In this document: in pieces, positions 1 to 9,980 of the stretch
Layout of the letters: each line of letters starts with the position of its first letter
Numbering within the stretch: the stretch's first letter is position 1
NCBI RefSeq assembly: GCF_001729485.1
Contig: NZ_CP017157.1
Coordinates: 496,001-560,000 of the forward strand
DNA from: Streptomyces lydicus
GTDB taxonomy: Bacteria; Actinomycetota; Actinomycetes; Streptomycetales; Streptomycetaceae
DNA: 64,000 nucleotides
Direction of reading: 5' to 3'
Program-made: the position numbers and the translations under genes
Notes under the pieces: model-generated
Told to the model about the DNA's origin: nothing
What the model saw: only the letters and a program-made list of their open reading frames with translations
The model's database searches: none

Positions 1-224
1 CGGAAATACGGGAATCTTCCGGGAAGCGTCAGCGGGGTGCCTCGGCCAGGCGCCCGGTGGGTGTTCTTCCCCTACCTCTCCTTCTTGAAGGATCTCCCCT
101 GCGGAGATTTACGGGAAGGGGTGCGACACGCCCGACCGCGTGGGTCGGAGAAGAACGGTGCTTCGACAGAGGCGCAGCGCACCGGGTCCCAGAGCGTTAC
201 GAGAGACAGGACTACGAAGTAGCC
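1..224 (+). other. Leader region upstream of rpsJ
   Basis: No gene is visible in this stretch. It must contain the 5' leader, and probably the promoter, of the S10 cluster. A weak promoter-like pair, TTGAAG at 85-90 and TTTACG at 108-113 with a 17 base gap, is the best candidate, but the -10 is poor. The end of the preceding gene lies outside the window. Confidence 0.35.
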
Positions 225-533
225 ATGGCGGGACAGAAGATCCGCATCCGGCTCAAGGCCTACGACCACGAGGTCATCGACTCCTCGGCGAAGAAGATCG
301 TCGAGACGGTGACGCGCACTGGTGCGTCGGTCGCGGGCCCGGTGCCGCTGCCCACTGAAAAGAACGTGTACTGCGTCATCAAGTCGCCGCACAAGTACAA
401 GGACTCGCGCGAGCACTTCGAGATGCGCACGCACAAGCGCCTGATCGACATCCTCGACCCGACGCCCAAGACCGTTGACTCGCTGATGCGCCTGGACCTT
501 CCGGCCGGCGTTGACATCGAGATCAAGCTCTGA
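225..533 (+). CDS. rpsJ: 30S ribosomal protein S10
   Basis: S10 is part of the 30S head and, as NusE, also takes part in transcription antitermination. The 102-residue product starting [20 protein letters not shown] has the exact length and N terminus of bacterial S10. An in-frame extension back to 57 exists but has no family support, so the ATG at 225 is chosen. It is the first gene of the S10 cluster and lies 14 bases before rplC. Confidence 0.98.
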   Translation: MAGQKIRIRLKAYDHEVIDSSAKKIVETVTRTGASVAGPVPLPTEKNVYCVIKSPHKYKDSREHFEMRTHKRLIDILDPTPKTVDSLMRLDLPAGVDIEIKL

Positions 534-547
534 GAGGCGCGGAAGAG

Positions 548-1192
548 ATGGCTAAGCAGATCAAGGGCATCCTGGGCGAGAAGCTCGGCATGACCCAGGT
601 CTGGGACGAGAACAACCGTGTCGTCCCGGTCACTGTGGTCAAGGCCGGCCCCTGTGTCGTTACCCAGGTGCGCACCAATGACCAGGACGGTTACGACTCC
701 GTCCAGATCGCCTTCGGCGAGATCGACCCGCGCAAGGTGAACAAGCCCCTCAAGGGCCACTTCGCGAAGGCCGACGTCACCCCCCGCCGTCACCTCGTCG
801 AGGTCCGTACTCCCGATGCCGGTGAGTACACCCTCGGCCAGGAGCTGACCGCTGAGACCTTCGAGTCCGGCGTCAAGGTGGACGTGACCGGCAAGAGCAA
901 GGGCAAGGGCTTCGCCGGTGTCATGAAGCGTCACGGCTTCGGCGGTGGCAAGGCTTCGCACGGTGCCCACCGCGTGCACCGCAAGCCGGGCTCCATCGGT
1001 GGCTGCGCCACCCCGGGCCGCGTGTTCAAGGGCATGCGGATGGCCGGCCGTATGGGCAATGAGCGGGTCACCACCCAGAACCTGACCGTCCACGCCGTTG
1101 ACGCGGAGAAGGGTCTGCTGCTCATCAAGGGCGCAGTTCCTGGTCCGAACGGCGGCCTCGTCCTGGTCCGTACCGCGGCCAAGGGGGCCTGA
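548..1192 (+). CDS. rplC: 50S ribosomal protein L3
   Basis: L3 is an early-assembly 50S protein whose long loop approaches the peptidyl-transferase centre. The 214 residues match the family length and include the conserved central segment [20 protein letters not shown], followed by the glycine-rich R/HRKPGSIG stretch. It is second in the S10 cluster, with rplD starting 8 bases after its stop, so co-transcription is expected. Confidence 0.98.
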   Translation: MAKQIKGILGEKLGMTQVWDENNRVVPVTVVKAGPCVVTQVRTNDQDGYDSVQIAFGEIDPRKVNKPLKGHFAKADVTPRRHLVEVRTPDAGEYTLGQELTAETFESGVKVDVTGKSKGKGFAGVMKRHGFGGGKASHGAHRVHRKPGSIGGCATPGRVFKGMRMAGRMGNERVTTQNLTVHAVDAEKGLLLIKGAVPGPNGGLVLVRTAAKGA

Positions 1193-1200
1193 GGTAACCG

Positions 1201-1854
1201 ATGAGCACCATTGACATCCTTTCGCCGGCAGGCGACAAGGCCGGGTCCGTCGAGCTCCCCGCGGAGATCTTCGACGCCAAGGTCAGCATTCCGCTGATCC
1301 ACCAGGTCGTTGTCGCGCAGCTGGCCGCTGCCCGTCAGGGCACGCACAAGACGAAGACTCGCGGCGAGGTCCGCGGCGGTGGCAAGAAGCCTTACCGCCA
1401 GAAGGGCACCGGCCGCGCGCGCCAGGGTTCGACCCGTGCGCCGCAGTTCGCCGGCGGTGGCATCGTCCACGGCCCCGTGCCGCGTGACTACAGCCAGCGG
1501 ACCCCGAAGAAGATGAAGGTTGCCGCCCTGCGCGGTGCCCTCACCGACCGGGCCCGCAACAGCCGCATCCACGTCGTTTCCGGCGTGGTCGAGGGCGAGA
1601 TCTCCACCAAGGCCGCCAAGGCTCTCCTCGGCAAGGTCAGCGAGCGCAAGAACGTGCTCCTGGTCGTCGAGCGCAGCGACGAGGCCGCGTGGTTCTCCGC
1701 CCGCAACCTGCCCCAGGTCCACCTCCTGGAGCCGGGCCAGCTGAACACGTACGACGTGCTCGTCTCCGACGACGTGGTCTTCACCAAGGCCGCCTTCGAG
1801 TCCTTCGTGTCTGGCCCCAAGGCCAACGCTGAGACCGAAGGGAGCGACGCCTGA
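1201..1854 (+). CDS. rplD: 50S ribosomal protein L4
   Basis: L4 lines part of the nascent-peptide exit tunnel. The 217-residue product has the conserved basic loop with [20 protein letters not shown] around residues 57-76 and the usual C-terminal globular part. In E. coli L4 represses its own S10 operon; whether that holds in Streptomyces is not shown by the sequence. Its stop codon TGA shares one base with the rplW ATG, which indicates translational coupling. Confidence 0.98.
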   Translation: MSTIDILSPAGDKAGSVELPAEIFDAKVSIPLIHQVVVAQLAAARQGTHKTKTRGEVRGGGKKPYRQKGTGRARQGSTRAPQFAGGGIVHGPVPRDYSQRTPKKMKVAALRGALTDRARNSRIHVVSGVVEGEISTKAAKALLGKVSERKNVLLVVERSDEAAWFSARNLPQVHLLEPGQLNTYDVLVSDDVVFTKAAFESFVSGPKANAETEGSDA

Positions 1855-2177
1855 TGACTGAGGCCGTCGTCACGAGCAAGACCTTCACGGACCCGCGCGA
1901 CGTGCTCGTCAAGCCGGTGGTTTCCGAGAAGAGCTACGCGCTGCTGGACGAGAACAAGTACACGTTCATCGTCGCGCCCGGCAGCAACAAGACCCAGATC
2001 AAGCAGGCCGTCGAGGCGGTCTTCTCGGTCAAGGTCACCGGGGTCAACACGATCAACCGGCAGGGCAAGCGCAAGCGCACCCGCACCGGTTACGGCAAGC
2101 GCGCTGACACCAAGCGCGCCATCGTGACCCTCGCTGAGGGCGACCGTATCGACATCTTCGGCGGCCCGGTCTCCTAA
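1854..2177 (+). CDS. rplW: 50S ribosomal protein L23
   Basis: L23 sits at the tunnel exit and is the docking site for trigger factor and the signal recognition particle. The 107 residues include [20 protein letters not shown] near the N terminus and the basic [19 protein letters not shown] segment. Its start overlaps the rplD stop by one base. It carries a short N-terminal extension before the family core, as is common in actinobacteria. Confidence 0.97.
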   Translation: MTEAVVTSKTFTDPRDVLVKPVVSEKSYALLDENKYTFIVAPGSNKTQIKQAVEAVFSVKVTGVNTINRQGKRKRTRTGYGKRADTKRAIVTLAEGDRIDIFGGPVS

Positions 2178-2216
2178 CGGAGTCCGAGTCGTCCGGAATC
2201 GGACGAGGACTGAGAA

Positions 2217-3053
2217 ATGGGTATCCGCAAGTACAAGCCGACGACCCCGGGCCGTCGTGGCTCCAGCGTCGCCGACTTTGTCGAGATCACGCGGTCCACG
2301 CCGGAGAAGTCGCTGGTCCGCCCGCTGCACAGCAAGGGCGGCCGTAACAACGCCGGTCGTGTGACCGTTCGCCACCAGGGCGGTGGCCACAAGCGCGCCT
2401 ACCGAGTGATCGACTTCCGTCGTCACGACAAGGACGGCGTGCCGGCCAAGGTCGCGCACATCGAGTACGACCCGAACCGCACCGCGCGCATCGCGCTGCT
2501 GCACTACGCAGACGGCGAGAAGCGCTACATCATCGCGCCCCGTGGCCTGGCCCAGGGTGCTCGGATTGAGAACGGCCCTGGCGCCGACATCAAGCCGGGC
2601 AACAACCTGCCGCTGCGTCACATCCCCGTGGGTACGACGATCCACGCGATCGAGCTGCGTCCGGGCGGCGGTGCGAAGTTCGCCCGCTCGGCCGGCGCCT
2701 CCGTGCAGCTGCTGGCGAAGGAGGGCGCGATGGCCCACCTTCGTATGCCGTCCGGTGAGATCCGCCTGGTCGACGTGCGCTGCCGCGCCACCGTCGGCGA
2801 GGTCGGCAACGCCGAGCAGTCGAACATCAACTGGGGCAAGGCCGGCCGCATGCGCTGGAAGGGCGTCCGCCCGACCGTGCGTGGTGTCGTGATGAACCCG
2901 GTTGACCACCCGCACGGTGGTGGTGAGGGCAAGACTTCCGGTGGTCGCCACCCGGTCTCGCCCTGGGGTCAGAAGGAGGGTCGTACTCGTTCGCCGAAGA
3001 AGGCGAGCAACAAGTACATCGTCCGCCGCCGCAAGACGAACAAGAAGCGCTAG
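2217..3053 (+). CDS. rplB: 50S ribosomal protein L2
   Basis: L2 is a primary 23S rRNA binder needed for subunit joining and peptidyl transfer. The 278-residue product begins [20 protein letters not shown] and contains the near-invariant motif [13 protein letters not shown], which includes the histidine implicated in peptidyl-transferase function. The length is typical. A short gap of 39 bases separates it from rplW. Confidence 0.98.
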   Translation: MGIRKYKPTTPGRRGSSVADFVEITRSTPEKSLVRPLHSKGGRNNAGRVTVRHQGGGHKRAYRVIDFRRHDKDGVPAKVAHIEYDPNRTARIALLHYADGEKRYIIAPRGLAQGARIENGPGADIKPGNNLPLRHIPVGTTIHAIELRPGGGAKFARSAGASVQLLAKEGAMAHLRMPSGEIRLVDVRCRATVGEVGNAEQSNINWGKAGRMRWKGVRPTVRGVVMNPVDHPHGGGEGKTSGGRHPVSPWGQKEGRTRSPKKASNKYIVRRRKTNKKR

Positions 3054-3065
3054 GAGCGGGTTTAG

Positions 3066-3347
3066 ATGCCGCGCAGTCTCAAGAAGGGGCCCTTCGTCGA
3101 CGACCACCTTTCCAAGAAGGTGGATGTTCAGAACGATGCCGGCACCAAGAACGTCATCAAGACCTGGTCCCGCCGCTCCATGATCGTCCCGGCCATGCTC
3201 GGCCACACGATCGCGGTGCACGACGGCCGCAAGCACGTCCCGGTGTTCGTCACCGAGTCGATGGTTGGCCACAAGCTCGGCGAGTTTGCGCCGACCCGCA
3301 CCTTCCGCGGCCACGAGAAGGACGACCGCAAGTCGCGTCGTCGCTGA
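3066..3347 (+). CDS. rpsS: 30S ribosomal protein S19
   Basis: S19 forms part of the 30S head and contacts S13. The 93 residues starting [20 protein letters not shown], with the [20 protein letters not shown] core, are classical S19. It lies 12 bases downstream of rplB and is followed by rplV in the usual order. Confidence 0.98.
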   Translation: MPRSLKKGPFVDDHLSKKVDVQNDAGTKNVIKTWSRRSMIVPAMLGHTIAVHDGRKHVPVFVTESMVGHKLGEFAPTRTFRGHEKDDRKSRRR

Positions 3348-3391
3348 TCGACCGGAGTGCGAAGACTATGACTGACACCGAAGGGACAACC

Positions 3392-3739
3392 ATGGAAGCC
3401 AGGGCCCAGGCGCGGTACATCCGCGTCACGCCCATGAAGGCCCGCCGCGTGGTGGACCTTATCCGTGGCATGGATGCCACGGAGGCTCAGGCGGTCCTGC
3501 GTTTCGCCCCGCAGGCCGCGAGCGTGCCCGTCGGCAAGGTGCTGGACAGCGCCATTGCCAACGCCGCGCACAACTACGACCACACGGACGCCTCCACGCT
3601 GGTTATCAGCGAGGCGTACGTCGACGAGGGCCCGACCCTGAAGCGGTTCCGCCCGCGTGCTCAGGGTCGTGCCTACCGGATCCGCAAGCGGACCAGCCAC
3701 ATCACCGTGGTCGTCAGCAGCAAGGAAGGAACCCGGTAA
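3392..3739 (+). CDS. rplV: 50S ribosomal protein L22
   Basis: L22 lines the exit tunnel with L4. The 115 residues from [20 protein letters not shown] match the family length. An ATG at 3368 would add eight residues (MTDTEGTT). The ATG at 3392 is preferred because the family begins there and GAAGGGA lies just upstream. The end overlaps the rpsC start by one base. The conserved C-terminal hairpin [16 protein letters not shown] is present. Confidence 0.95.
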   Translation: MEARAQARYIRVTPMKARRVVDLIRGMDATEAQAVLRFAPQAASVPVGKVLDSAIANAAHNYDHTDASTLVISEAYVDEGPTLKRFRPRAQGRAYRIRKRTSHITVVVSSKEGTR

Positions 3740-4566
3740 TGGGCCAGAAGGTAAACCCGCACGGGTTCCGCCTCGGCGTGACGACGGACTTCAAGTCCCG
3801 CTGGTACGCCGACAAGCTGTACAAGGACTACGTCAAGGAAGACGTCGCCATTCGTCGCATGATGACGAAGGGCATGGAGCGCGCCGGCATCTCGAAGGTG
3901 GAGATCGAGCGCACCCGTGAGCGCGTCCGCGTTGACATCCACACCGCTCGTCCGGGCATCGTCATCGGCCGCCGCGGCGCCGAGGCGGACCGCATCCGCG
4001 GCGAGCTGGAGAAGCTGACCGGCAAGCAGGTCCAGCTGAACATCCTCGAGGTCAAGAACCCCGAGACCGACGCTCAGCTGGTGGCCCAGGCCGTCGCCGA
4101 GCAGCTGTCGTCCCGCGTCTCCTTCCGTCGCGCCATGCGTAAGAGCATGCAGTCGACGATGAAGGCCGGCGCCAAGGGCATCAAGATCCAGTGCGGCGGT
4201 CGTCTCGGCGGCGCCGAGATGTCCCGCTCGGAGTTCTACCGCGAGGGCCGTGTGCCCCTGCACACGCTCCGCGCGAACGTCGACTACGGCTTCTTCGAGG
4301 CCAAGACCACCTTCGGCCGCATCGGCGTGAAGGTCTGGATCTACAAGGGCGACGTCAAGAACATCGCCGAGGTGCGTGCCGAGAACGCTGCCGCCCGTGC
4401 GGGTAACCGCCCGGCCCGCGGTGGCGGCAACGACCGCCCGCGCCGCGGTGGCGAGCGTGGCGGCCGCGGTGGCCGCAAGCCGCAGCAGCAGAGCGCCGCT
4501 GCCGAGGCCCCCAAGGCCGAGGCCGCTGCCGCTGCTCCGGCGGAGACCCCCGGAACGGAGGCCTGA
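3739..4566 (+). CDS. rpsC: 30S ribosomal protein S3
   Basis: S3 is a 30S protein at the mRNA entry site and helps unwind mRNA. It starts [20 protein letters not shown] and has a KH domain (residues about 40-110, with [12 protein letters not shown]) followed by the S3 C-terminal domain. The 275 residues are longer than the E. coli protein because of an Arg/Gly-rich then Ala/Glu-rich tail from about residue 215, as in other Streptomyces. It overlaps rplV by one base. Confidence 0.98.
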   Translation: MGQKVNPHGFRLGVTTDFKSRWYADKLYKDYVKEDVAIRRMMTKGMERAGISKVEIERTRERVRVDIHTARPGIVIGRRGAEADRIRGELEKLTGKQVQLNILEVKNPETDAQLVAQAVAEQLSSRVSFRRAMRKSMQSTMKAGAKGIKIQCGGRLGGAEMSRSEFYREGRVPLHTLRANVDYGFFEAKTTFGRIGVKVWIYKGDVKNIAEVRAENAAARAGNRPARGGGNDRPRRGGERGGRGGRKPQQQSAAAEAPKAEAAAAAPAETPGTEA

Positions 4567-4571
4567 CCGAC

Positions 4572-4991
4572 ATGCTGATCCCTCGCAGGGTCAAGCACCG
4601 CAAGCAGCACCACCCGAAGCGCAACGGTATGGCCAAGGGTGGCACCGAGCTGGCCTTCGGTGAGTACGGAATCCAGGCCGTCACCCCGGCCTACGTGACG
4701 AACCGGCAGATCGAGTCCGCTCGTATTGCCATGACCCGTCACATCAAGCGTGGCGGCAAGGTGTGGATCAACATCTACCCCGACCGTCCGCTGACGAAGA
4801 AGCCTGCCGAGACCCGCATGGGTTCCGGTAAGGGTTCTCCGGAGTGGTGGGTCGCGAACGTCAAGCCCGGTCGGGTGATGTTCGAGCTGTCCTTCCCGAA
4901 CGAAAAGGTTGCCAAGGAGGCGCTGACCCGCGCCGCCCACAAGCTTCCGATGAAGTGCCGCATCGTGCGGCGCGAGGCAGGTGAGTCGTGA
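4572..4991 (+). CDS. rplP: 50S ribosomal protein L16
   Basis: L16 organises the A-site of the 50S subunit. The 139 residues starting [20 protein letters not shown] and containing the [20 protein letters not shown] segment are diagnostic. It lies five bases after rpsC and its stop overlaps the rpmC start, so the cluster is tightly coupled here. Confidence 0.98.
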   Translation: MLIPRRVKHRKQHHPKRNGMAKGGTELAFGEYGIQAVTPAYVTNRQIESARIAMTRHIKRGGKVWINIYPDRPLTKKPAETRMGSGKGSPEWWVANVKPGRVMFELSFPNEKVAKEALTRAAHKLPMKCRIVRREAGES

Positions 4992-5215
4992 TGGCGGCCG
5001 GTACCAAGGCGACCGAGCTGCGCGAGCTGAACAACGAGGACCTCGTTGCCAAGCTTCGTGAGGCCAAGGAGGAGCTGTTCAACCTCCGCTTCCAGGCGGC
5101 GACCGGACAGCTCGAGAACCACGGCCGGCTGAAGGCCGTCCGCAAGGACATCGCCCGGATCTACACCCTGATGCGTGAGCGCGAGCTGGGCATCGAGACG
5201 GTGGAGAGCGCCTGA
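4991..5215 (+). CDS. rpmC: 50S ribosomal protein L29
   Basis: L29 is a small helical protein near the tunnel exit. The ATG at 4991 gives [20 protein letters not shown], 74 residues. A GTG at 4988, one codon earlier, is possible but not needed. The family core [20 protein letters not shown] is intact. The end shares a base with the rpsQ start. Confidence 0.96.
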   Translation: MAAGTKATELRELNNEDLVAKLREAKEELFNLRFQAATGQLENHGRLKAVRKDIARIYTLMRERELGIETVESA

Positions 5216-5496
5216 TGAGCGAGAAGAATGTGACTGAGACGAACGAGCGCGGTTTCCGCAAGACCCGTGAGGGTCTCGTCGTCAGCGACAAGATGGACAA
5301 GACCGTTGTCGTCGCTGTCGAGGACCGCGTCAAGCACGCGCTGTACGGCAAGGTCATCCGCCGTACCAACAAGCTCAAGGCGCACGACGAGCAGAACGCT
5401 GCCGGTGTCGGCGACCGCGTCCTCCTGATGGAGACCCGGCCGCTGTCCGCCACCAAGCGCTGGCGCATCGTCGAGATCCTCGAGAAGGCCAAGTAA
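5215..5496 (+). CDS. rpsQ: 30S ribosomal protein S17
   Basis: S17 is an early 16S rRNA binding protein with an OB fold. The 93 residues include [20 protein letters not shown] and the C-terminal [17 protein letters not shown]. It is the last gene of the S10 block; a hairpin-rich gap of 104 bases separates it from rplN. Confidence 0.97.
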   Translation: MSEKNVTETNERGFRKTREGLVVSDKMDKTVVVAVEDRVKHALYGKVIRRTNKLKAHDEQNAAGVGDRVLLMETRPLSATKRWRIVEILEKAK

Positions 5497-5500
5497 TCCC

Positions 5501-5577
5501 TCCTAGGGGGACCCCCTAGGAACAGTTCCGCCAGGCTCGGCGAGAGGCGCGAAACACTCGCGCTTCTCGCCGGGAAC
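5501..5577 (+). terminator. Two strong hairpins at the S10/spc boundary
   Basis: TCCTAGGGG at 5501-5509 pairs perfectly with CCCCTAGGA at 5513-5521. A second stem pairs 5538-5552 with 5558-5572 (15 pairs, one of them G:U, loop AACAC), with an outer GTTCC/GGAAC clamp at 5525-5529 and 5573-5577. There is no U tract. They could act as attenuators, RNA processing sites or partial terminators between rpsQ and rplN. Confidence 0.6.
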
Positions 5578-5600
5578 CGGCAGACATTCAGGAGATAGAC

Positions 5601-5969
5601 GTGATCCAGCAGGAGTCGCGACTGCGTGTCGCCGACAACACTGGTGCGAAGGAGATCCTTTGCATCCGTGTTCTCGGTGGTTCCGGTCGCCGCTACGCGG
5701 GCATCGGTGACGTCATCGTCGCCACCGTCAAGGATGCGATCCCCGGTGGCAACGTGAAGAAGGGTGACGTCGTCAAGGCGGTCATCGTTCGCACCGTCAA
5801 GGAGCGCCGCCGTCCGGACGGCTCGTACATCCGCTTCGACGAGAACGCGGCCGTCATCCTCAAGAACGATGGCGACCCCCGCGGCACCCGCATCTTCGGC
5901 CCCGTGGGCCGGGAACTGCGCGAGAAGAAGTTCATGAAGATCATCTCGCTCGCGCCGGAGGTGCTGTAA
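5601..5969 (+). CDS. rplN: 50S ribosomal protein L14
   Basis: L14 lies at the subunit interface. The GTG start at 5601 is preceded by AGGAG and gives [20 protein letters not shown], 122 residues, which is exactly the family length. It is the first gene of the spc-type block, and rplX follows after 3 bases. Confidence 0.98.
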   Translation: MIQQESRLRVADNTGAKEILCIRVLGGSGRRYAGIGDVIVATVKDAIPGGNVKKGDVVKAVIVRTVKERRRPDGSYIRFDENAAVILKNDGDPRGTRIFGPVGRELREKKFMKIISLAPEVL

Positions 5970-5972
5970 CCG

Positions 5973-6296
5973 ATGAAGATCAAGAAGGGCGACCTGGTCC
6001 AGGTCATCACCGGTAAGGACAAGGGCAAGCAGGGCAAGGTCATCCAGGCCTTCCCCCGCGAGGACCGCGTCCTGGTCGAGGGTGTCAACCGGGTCAAGAA
6101 GCACACCAAGGCCGGTCAGACGGCTCGTGGCTCGAAGACCGGCGGCATCGTGACGACCGAGGCCCCCATCCACGTCAGCAACGTTCAGCTGGTTGTGGAG
6201 AAGGACGGCAACAAGGTTGTCACCCGCGTCGGGTACCGCTTCGACGACGAAGGCAACAAGATCCGCGTTGCCAAGCGGACCGGTGAGGACATCTGA
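5973..6296 (+). CDS. rplX: 50S ribosomal protein L24
   Basis: L24 is an assembly-initiating protein with an N-terminal KOW motif. The 107 residues start [20 protein letters not shown] and include [10 protein letters not shown]. The stop TGA overlaps the rplE ATG, a coupling arrangement. Confidence 0.98.
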   Translation: MKIKKGDLVQVITGKDKGKQGKVIQAFPREDRVLVEGVNRVKKHTKAGQTARGSKTGGIVTTEAPIHVSNVQLVVEKDGNKVVTRVGYRFDDEGNKIRVAKRTGEDI

Positions 6297-6856
6297 TGAC
6301 TGCCACCACCAACGCGCCGCGTCTCAAGCAGCGCTACCGCGAAGAGATCGCCGGGAAGCTGAAGGACGAGTTCTCCTACGAGAACGTCATGCAGATCCCC
6401 GGTCTGACCAAGATCGTGGTCAACATGGGTGTGGGCGACGCCGCCCGCGACTCCAAGCTGATCGAGGGTGCCATCAAGGACCTCACCACGATCACCGGTC
6501 AGAAGCCGGCCGTCACCAAGGCCCGTAAGTCCATCGCGCAGTTCAAGCTGCGTGAGGGCCAGCCGATCGGTGCCCACGTCACCCTCCGCGGTGACCGCAT
6601 GTGGGAGTTCCTGGACCGCCTGCTGTCGCTCGCGCTGCCGCGCATCCGCGACTTCCGTGGTCTGTCCCCCAAGCAGTTCGACGGTCGGGGCAACTACACC
6701 TTCGGTCTCACGGAGCAGGTCATGTTCCACGAGATCGACCAGGACAAGATCGACCGTACCCGGGGTATGGACATCACCGTGGTCACCACGGCGACCAACG
6801 ACGATGAGGGCCGCGCTCTCCTTCGTCACCTCGGCTTCCCGTTCAAGGAGGCGTGA
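6296..6856 (+). CDS. rplE: 50S ribosomal protein L5
   Basis: L5 binds 5S rRNA and the P-site tRNA region. The 186 residues include [20 protein letters not shown], the [19 protein letters not shown] segment and the C-terminal [14 protein letters not shown]. It is followed after 5 bases by rpsN. Confidence 0.98.
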   Translation: MTATTNAPRLKQRYREEIAGKLKDEFSYENVMQIPGLTKIVVNMGVGDAARDSKLIEGAIKDLTTITGQKPAVTKARKSIAQFKLREGQPIGAHVTLRGDRMWEFLDRLLSLALPRIRDFRGLSPKQFDGRGNYTFGLTEQVMFHEIDQDKIDRTRGMDITVVTTATNDDEGRALLRHLGFPFKEA

Positions 6857-6861
6857 GCGAG

Positions 6862-7047
6862 ATGGCGAAGAAGGCTCTGATCGCGAAGGCTGCTCGCAAG
6901 CCCAAGTTCGCTGTGCGTGCGTACAACCGCTGCCAGCGCTGCGGCCGTCCGCACTCCGTGTACCGCAAGTTCGGCCTGTGCCGCGTGTGCCTTCGTGAGA
7001 TGGCTCACCGTGGCGAGCTGCCGGGCGTGACCAAGAGCTCCTGGTAG
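6862..7047 (+). CDS. rpsN: 30S ribosomal protein S14, zinc-binding type Z
   Basis: S14 is a component of the 30S head. The 61-residue short form has two CxxC pairs (CQRC and CRVC), so it is the zinc-binding version. The ATG at 6862 ([20 protein letters not shown]) matches the family start; an upstream GTG at 6853 would add three residues. Streptomyces often carries a second, zinc-free S14 elsewhere that is induced under zinc limitation; that gene is not in this window. Confidence 0.97.
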   Translation: MAKKALIAKAARKPKFAVRAYNRCQRCGRPHSVYRKFGLCRVCLREMAHRGELPGVTKSSW

Positions 7048-7092
7048 TCCCCTAGTTGGGATTACCGGAGGCTCTCGGTAAGCAATCGGTTC

Positions 7093-7145
7093 GGCGGGCA
7101 CCCGGCCCTTTTTCCCGTAGGGTAGAAGGGTTTGGGTGTCCCGCC
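7093..7145 (+). other. Hairpin in the long rpsN-rpsH gap
   Basis: GGCGGGCACCC at 7093-7103 pairs with GGGTGTCCCGCC at 7134-7145, with a single bulged T. The loop is about 30 bases and itself holds CCC and GGG runs. The gap from 7048 to 7286 is unusually long for this cluster and contains no ORF of its own. A regulatory leader for the genes from rpsH onward is one explanation. This is inferred from structure only. Confidence 0.4.
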
Positions 7146-7286
7146 ACCCGAGACCGACCGCGGGCCGAGCCCGCATAACGTCGCTTACTACGCCGTAGGT
7201 CCCCGCGCCGCACCCGTCCCGACTCTGATCGGGGAGAGGGATGGCGCACATAGGAAACCCCGGCGAGAGAGGCCGAAGGCCAATTC

Positions 7287-7685
7287 ATGACCATGACTGA
7301 CCCCATCGCAGACATGCTGACCCGTCTGCGGAACGCGAACTCGGCGTACCACGACACCGTCGTGATGCCGCACAGCAAGATCAAGTCGCACATCGCGGAG
7401 ATCCTCCAGCAGGAGGGTTACATCACCGGCTGGCGCGTCGAGGACGCCGAGGTTGGCAAGAACCTCGTCCTCGAGCTGAAGTTCGGCCCGAACCGCGAGC
7501 GCTCGATCGCCGGCATCAAGCGGATCTCGAAGCCGGGCCTGCGGGTCTACGCAAAGTCCACCAACCTGCCGAAGGTGCTCGGCGGCCTGGGCGTGGCGAT
7601 CATCTCCACGTCGCACGGTCTGCTCACCGGCCAGCAGGCGCAGAAGAAGGGCGTGGGTGGGGAAGTCCTCGCCTACGTCTGGTAA
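7287..7685 (+). CDS. rpsH: 30S ribosomal protein S8
   Basis: S8 is a primary 16S rRNA binder and in E. coli represses the spc operon. The 132 residues start [20 protein letters not shown] and end with the conserved [12 protein letters not shown] second ATG two codons in is also possible. It follows the 239-base gap described at 7093. Confidence 0.98.
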   Translation: MTMTDPIADMLTRLRNANSAYHDTVVMPHSKIKSHIAEILQQEGYITGWRVEDAEVGKNLVLELKFGPNRERSIAGIKRISKPGLRVYAKSTNLPKVLGGLGVAIISTSHGLLTGQQAQKKGVGGEVLAYVW

Positions 7686-7707
7686 CCCGGGAACGGAGGA
7701 ATAGCTA

Positions 7708-8247
7708 ATGTCGCGCATTGGCAAGCTGCCCATCCAGGTTCCCGCTGGTGTGGACGTCACCATCGAGGGCCGCACGGTCAACGTGAAGGGCCCCAAGGGT
7801 TCCCTTTCGCACACCGTGGCCGCCCCCATCGAGGTCGCCAAGGGTGAGGACGGCGTCATCAACGTCTCCCGCCCGAACGACGAGCGTCAGAACAAGGCCC
7901 TGCACGGCCTGTCCCGCACGCTGGTGGCGAACATGATCACCGGCGTGACCCAGGGATACAGCAAGGCGCTCGAGATCAGCGGTGTCGGTTACCGCGTCCA
8001 GGCGAAGGGCTCCAACCTGGAGTTCGCCCTGGGCTACAGCCACCCGATCCTGATCGAGGCCCCCGAAGGGATCTCCTTCAAGGTCGAGTCCCCGACCAAG
8101 CTCAGCGTCGAGGGCATCGACAAGCAGAAGGTCGGCGAGGTGGCGGCGAACATCCGCAAGCTGCGCAAGCCTGACCCGTACAAGGCCAAGGGCGTCAAGT
8201 ACGCCGGCGAGGTCATCCGCCGCAAGGTCGGAAAGGCTGGTAAGTAA
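7708..8247 (+). CDS. rplF: 50S ribosomal protein L6
   Basis: L6 binds near the sarcin-ricin loop. The 179 residues start [20 protein letters not shown], and the second L6 repeat ends in the diagnostic [21 protein letters not shown] good ribosome binding site (GGAGGA) precedes the ATG. rplR follows after 3 bases. Confidence 0.98.
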   Translation: MSRIGKLPIQVPAGVDVTIEGRTVNVKGPKGSLSHTVAAPIEVAKGEDGVINVSRPNDERQNKALHGLSRTLVANMITGVTQGYSKALEISGVGYRVQAKGSNLEFALGYSHPILIEAPEGISFKVESPTKLSVEGIDKQKVGEVAANIRKLRKPDPYKAKGVKYAGEVIRRKVGKAGK

Positions 8248-8250
8248 GCC

Positions 8251-8634
8251 ATGGCATACGGTGTGAAGATCGCTAAGGGCGACGCGTACAAGCGCGCCGC
8301 TGCCAAGCGTCGCCACATCCGCATCCGTAAGCGGATTTCGGGTACCCCGGAGCGTCCGCGTCTGGTCGTGACGCGGTCCAACCGCGGCATCACGGCGCAG
8401 GTCATCGACGACATCGCGGGCCACACGCTGGCCTCCGCGTCGAGCCTGGACGCATCGATCCGTGGTGGCGAGGGCGACAAGAGCGCTCAGGCCAAGAAGG
8501 TCGGCTCCCTGGTCGCCGAGCGTGCCAAGGCCGCCGGTGTCGAGGCCGTCGTGTTCGACCGTGGTGGCAAGCAGTACGCCGGGCGGATTGCCGCTCTGGC
8601 CGACGCCGCCCGCGAAGCCGGGCTGAAGTTCTAA
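8251..8634 (+). CDS. rplR: 50S ribosomal protein L18
   Basis: L18 binds 5S rRNA together with L5. The 127 residues include [40 protein letters not shown] and the terminal REAGLKF, all typical of the family. It lies 46 bases upstream of rpsE. Confidence 0.98.
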   Translation: MAYGVKIAKGDAYKRAAAKRRHIRIRKRISGTPERPRLVVTRSNRGITAQVIDDIAGHTLASASSLDASIRGGEGDKSAQAKKVGSLVAERAKAAGVEAVVFDRGGKQYAGRIAALADAAREAGLKF

Positions 8635-8680
8635 GCCCCGGTTCCGGAGCTAGCGGACGTAACAGAGAGAGGTAAATCCA

Positions 8681-9283
8681 ATGGCTGGACCCCAGCGCCG
8701 CGGGAGCGGTGCCGGTGGCGGCGAGCGGCGGGACCGGAAGGGTCGCGACGGTGGCGCTGCCGCCGAGAAGACCGCGTACGTTGAGCGCGTAGTCGCGATC
8801 AACCGCGTCGCCAAGGTTGTCAAGGGTGGTCGTCGTTTCAGCTTCACCGCGCTGGTCGTGGTGGGCGACGGTGACGGCACCGTGGGTGTCGGTTACGGCA
8901 AGGCCAAGGAAGTTCCGGCTGCCATCGCCAAGGGCGTGGAAGAGGCCAAGAAGAACTTCTTCAAGGTCCCCCGTATCCAGGGCACCATCCCTCACCCCAT
9001 CCAAGGCGAGAAGGCTGCGGGCGTCGTCCTGCTCAAGCCGGCTTCCCCCGGTACCGGTGTGATCGCCGGTGGCCCCGTGCGTGCCGTTCTGGAGTGCGCG
9101 GGCATCCACGACGTGCTGAGCAAGTCGCTCGGTTCGTCGAACCCGATCAACATCGTGCACGCCACGGTGACCGCGCTTCAGGGCCTGCAGCGCCCCGAGG
9201 AGATCGCGGCGCGTCGTGGCCTGCCGCTGGAGGACGTTGCTCCCGCCGCTCTGCTGCGGGCGCGTGCTGGGGTGACCGCGTAA
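8681..9283 (+). CDS. rpsE: 30S ribosomal protein S5
   Basis: S5 takes part in mRNA unwinding and translational fidelity. The 200-residue product has a Gly/Arg-rich N-terminal extension of about 30 residues, then the double-stranded RNA binding domain ([20 protein letters not shown]) and the C-terminal domain with [13 protein letters not shown]. The stop TAA overlaps the rpmD ATG by one base. Confidence 0.98.
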   Translation: MAGPQRRGSGAGGGERRDRKGRDGGAAAEKTAYVERVVAINRVAKVVKGGRRFSFTALVVVGDGDGTVGVGYGKAKEVPAAIAKGVEEAKKNFFKVPRIQGTIPHPIQGEKAAGVVLLKPASPGTGVIAGGPVRAVLECAGIHDVLSKSLGSSNPINIVHATVTALQGLQRPEEIAARRGLPLEDVAPAALLRARAGVTA

Positions 9284-9465
9284 TGGCGCACCTCAAGATC
9301 ACGCAGACGAAGTCCTACATCGGTAGCAAGCAGAACCACCGCGACACCCTTCGTTCGCTGGGCCTCAAGCGGCTCAACGACGTGGTTGTCAAGGAGGACC
9401 GCCCCGAGTTCCGCGGCATGGTGCACACCGTCCGCCACCTCGTGACGGTTGAGGAGGTCGACTGA
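9283..9465 (+). CDS. rpmD: 50S ribosomal protein L30
   Basis: The 60-residue product [20 protein letters not shown], ending in [13 protein letters not shown], is a standard bacterial L30. The ATG overlaps the rpsE stop and the stop lies one base before the rplO ATG. The in-frame upstream extension belongs to the rpsE coding region and is not part of this gene. Confidence 0.97.
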   Translation: MAHLKITQTKSYIGSKQNHRDTLRSLGLKRLNDVVVKEDRPEFRGMVHTVRHLVTVEEVD

Positions 9466-9466
9466 C

Positions 9467-9928
9467 ATGGCGGAGAACAACCCGCTGAAGGTCCACAACC
9501 TCCGGCCCGCCCCGGGTGCCAAGACCGCCAAGACCCGTGTCGGTCGTGGTGAGGCGTCCAAGGGTAAGACCGCTGGTCGTGGTACCAAGGGCACGAAGGC
9601 CCGTTACCAGGTTCCGGAGCGCTTCGAGGGTGGGCAGATGCCCCTCCACATGCGCCTCCCGAAGCTGAAGGGCTTCAAGAACCCCGCCCACAAGCAGTTC
9701 CAGGTCGTGAACCTGGCCAAGCTGGCCGAGCTCTACCCGCAGGGTGGCGAGGTCACGGTGGCCGACCTGGTCGCCAAGGGCGCGGTGCGCAAGAACGAGC
9801 TCGTCAAGGTCCTGGGCCAGGGCGAGGTCTCCGTGGCGCTGCAGGTGACGGTTGACGCCGTCTCCGGCTCCGCCAAGGAGAAGATTGCCGCTGCCGGCGG
9901 CACCGTCACCGGGCTCATCAACGCCTGA
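9467..9928 (+). CDS. rplO: 50S ribosomal protein L15
   Basis: L15 is a late-assembly 50S protein. It starts [20 protein letters not shown] and has the glycine-rich segment [20 protein letters not shown]. The 153 residues agree with Streptomyces L15. It is the last gene before a terminator-like hairpin and a 384-base gap leading to secY. Confidence 0.97.
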   Translation: MAENNPLKVHNLRPAPGAKTAKTRVGRGEASKGKTAGRGTKGTKARYQVPERFEGGQMPLHMRLPKLKGFKNPAHKQFQVVNLAKLAELYPQGGEVTVADLVAKGAVRKNELVKVLGQGEVSVALQVTVDAVSGSAKEKIAAAGGTVTGLINA

Positions 9929-9948
9929 GTTCGCTGACAGCACGGCAC

Positions 9949-9980
9949 AAGGGCCGGTCCTCTTCGGAGGGCCGGCCCTT
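9949..9980 (+). terminator. Terminator-like hairpin after rplO
   Basis: AAGGGCCGG at 9949-9957 pairs with CCGGCCCTT ending at 9980, separated by a loop containing TCTTCGG, and is followed by TTG. It is well placed to end the spc transcript before secY. Its efficiency is unknown. Confidence 0.6.

Noticed and set aside
1488..3314. Long open frame antisense to rplD-rpsS
   Set aside because: It mirrors third-position GC bias of four strongly supported ribosomal genes and has no recognisable motif.
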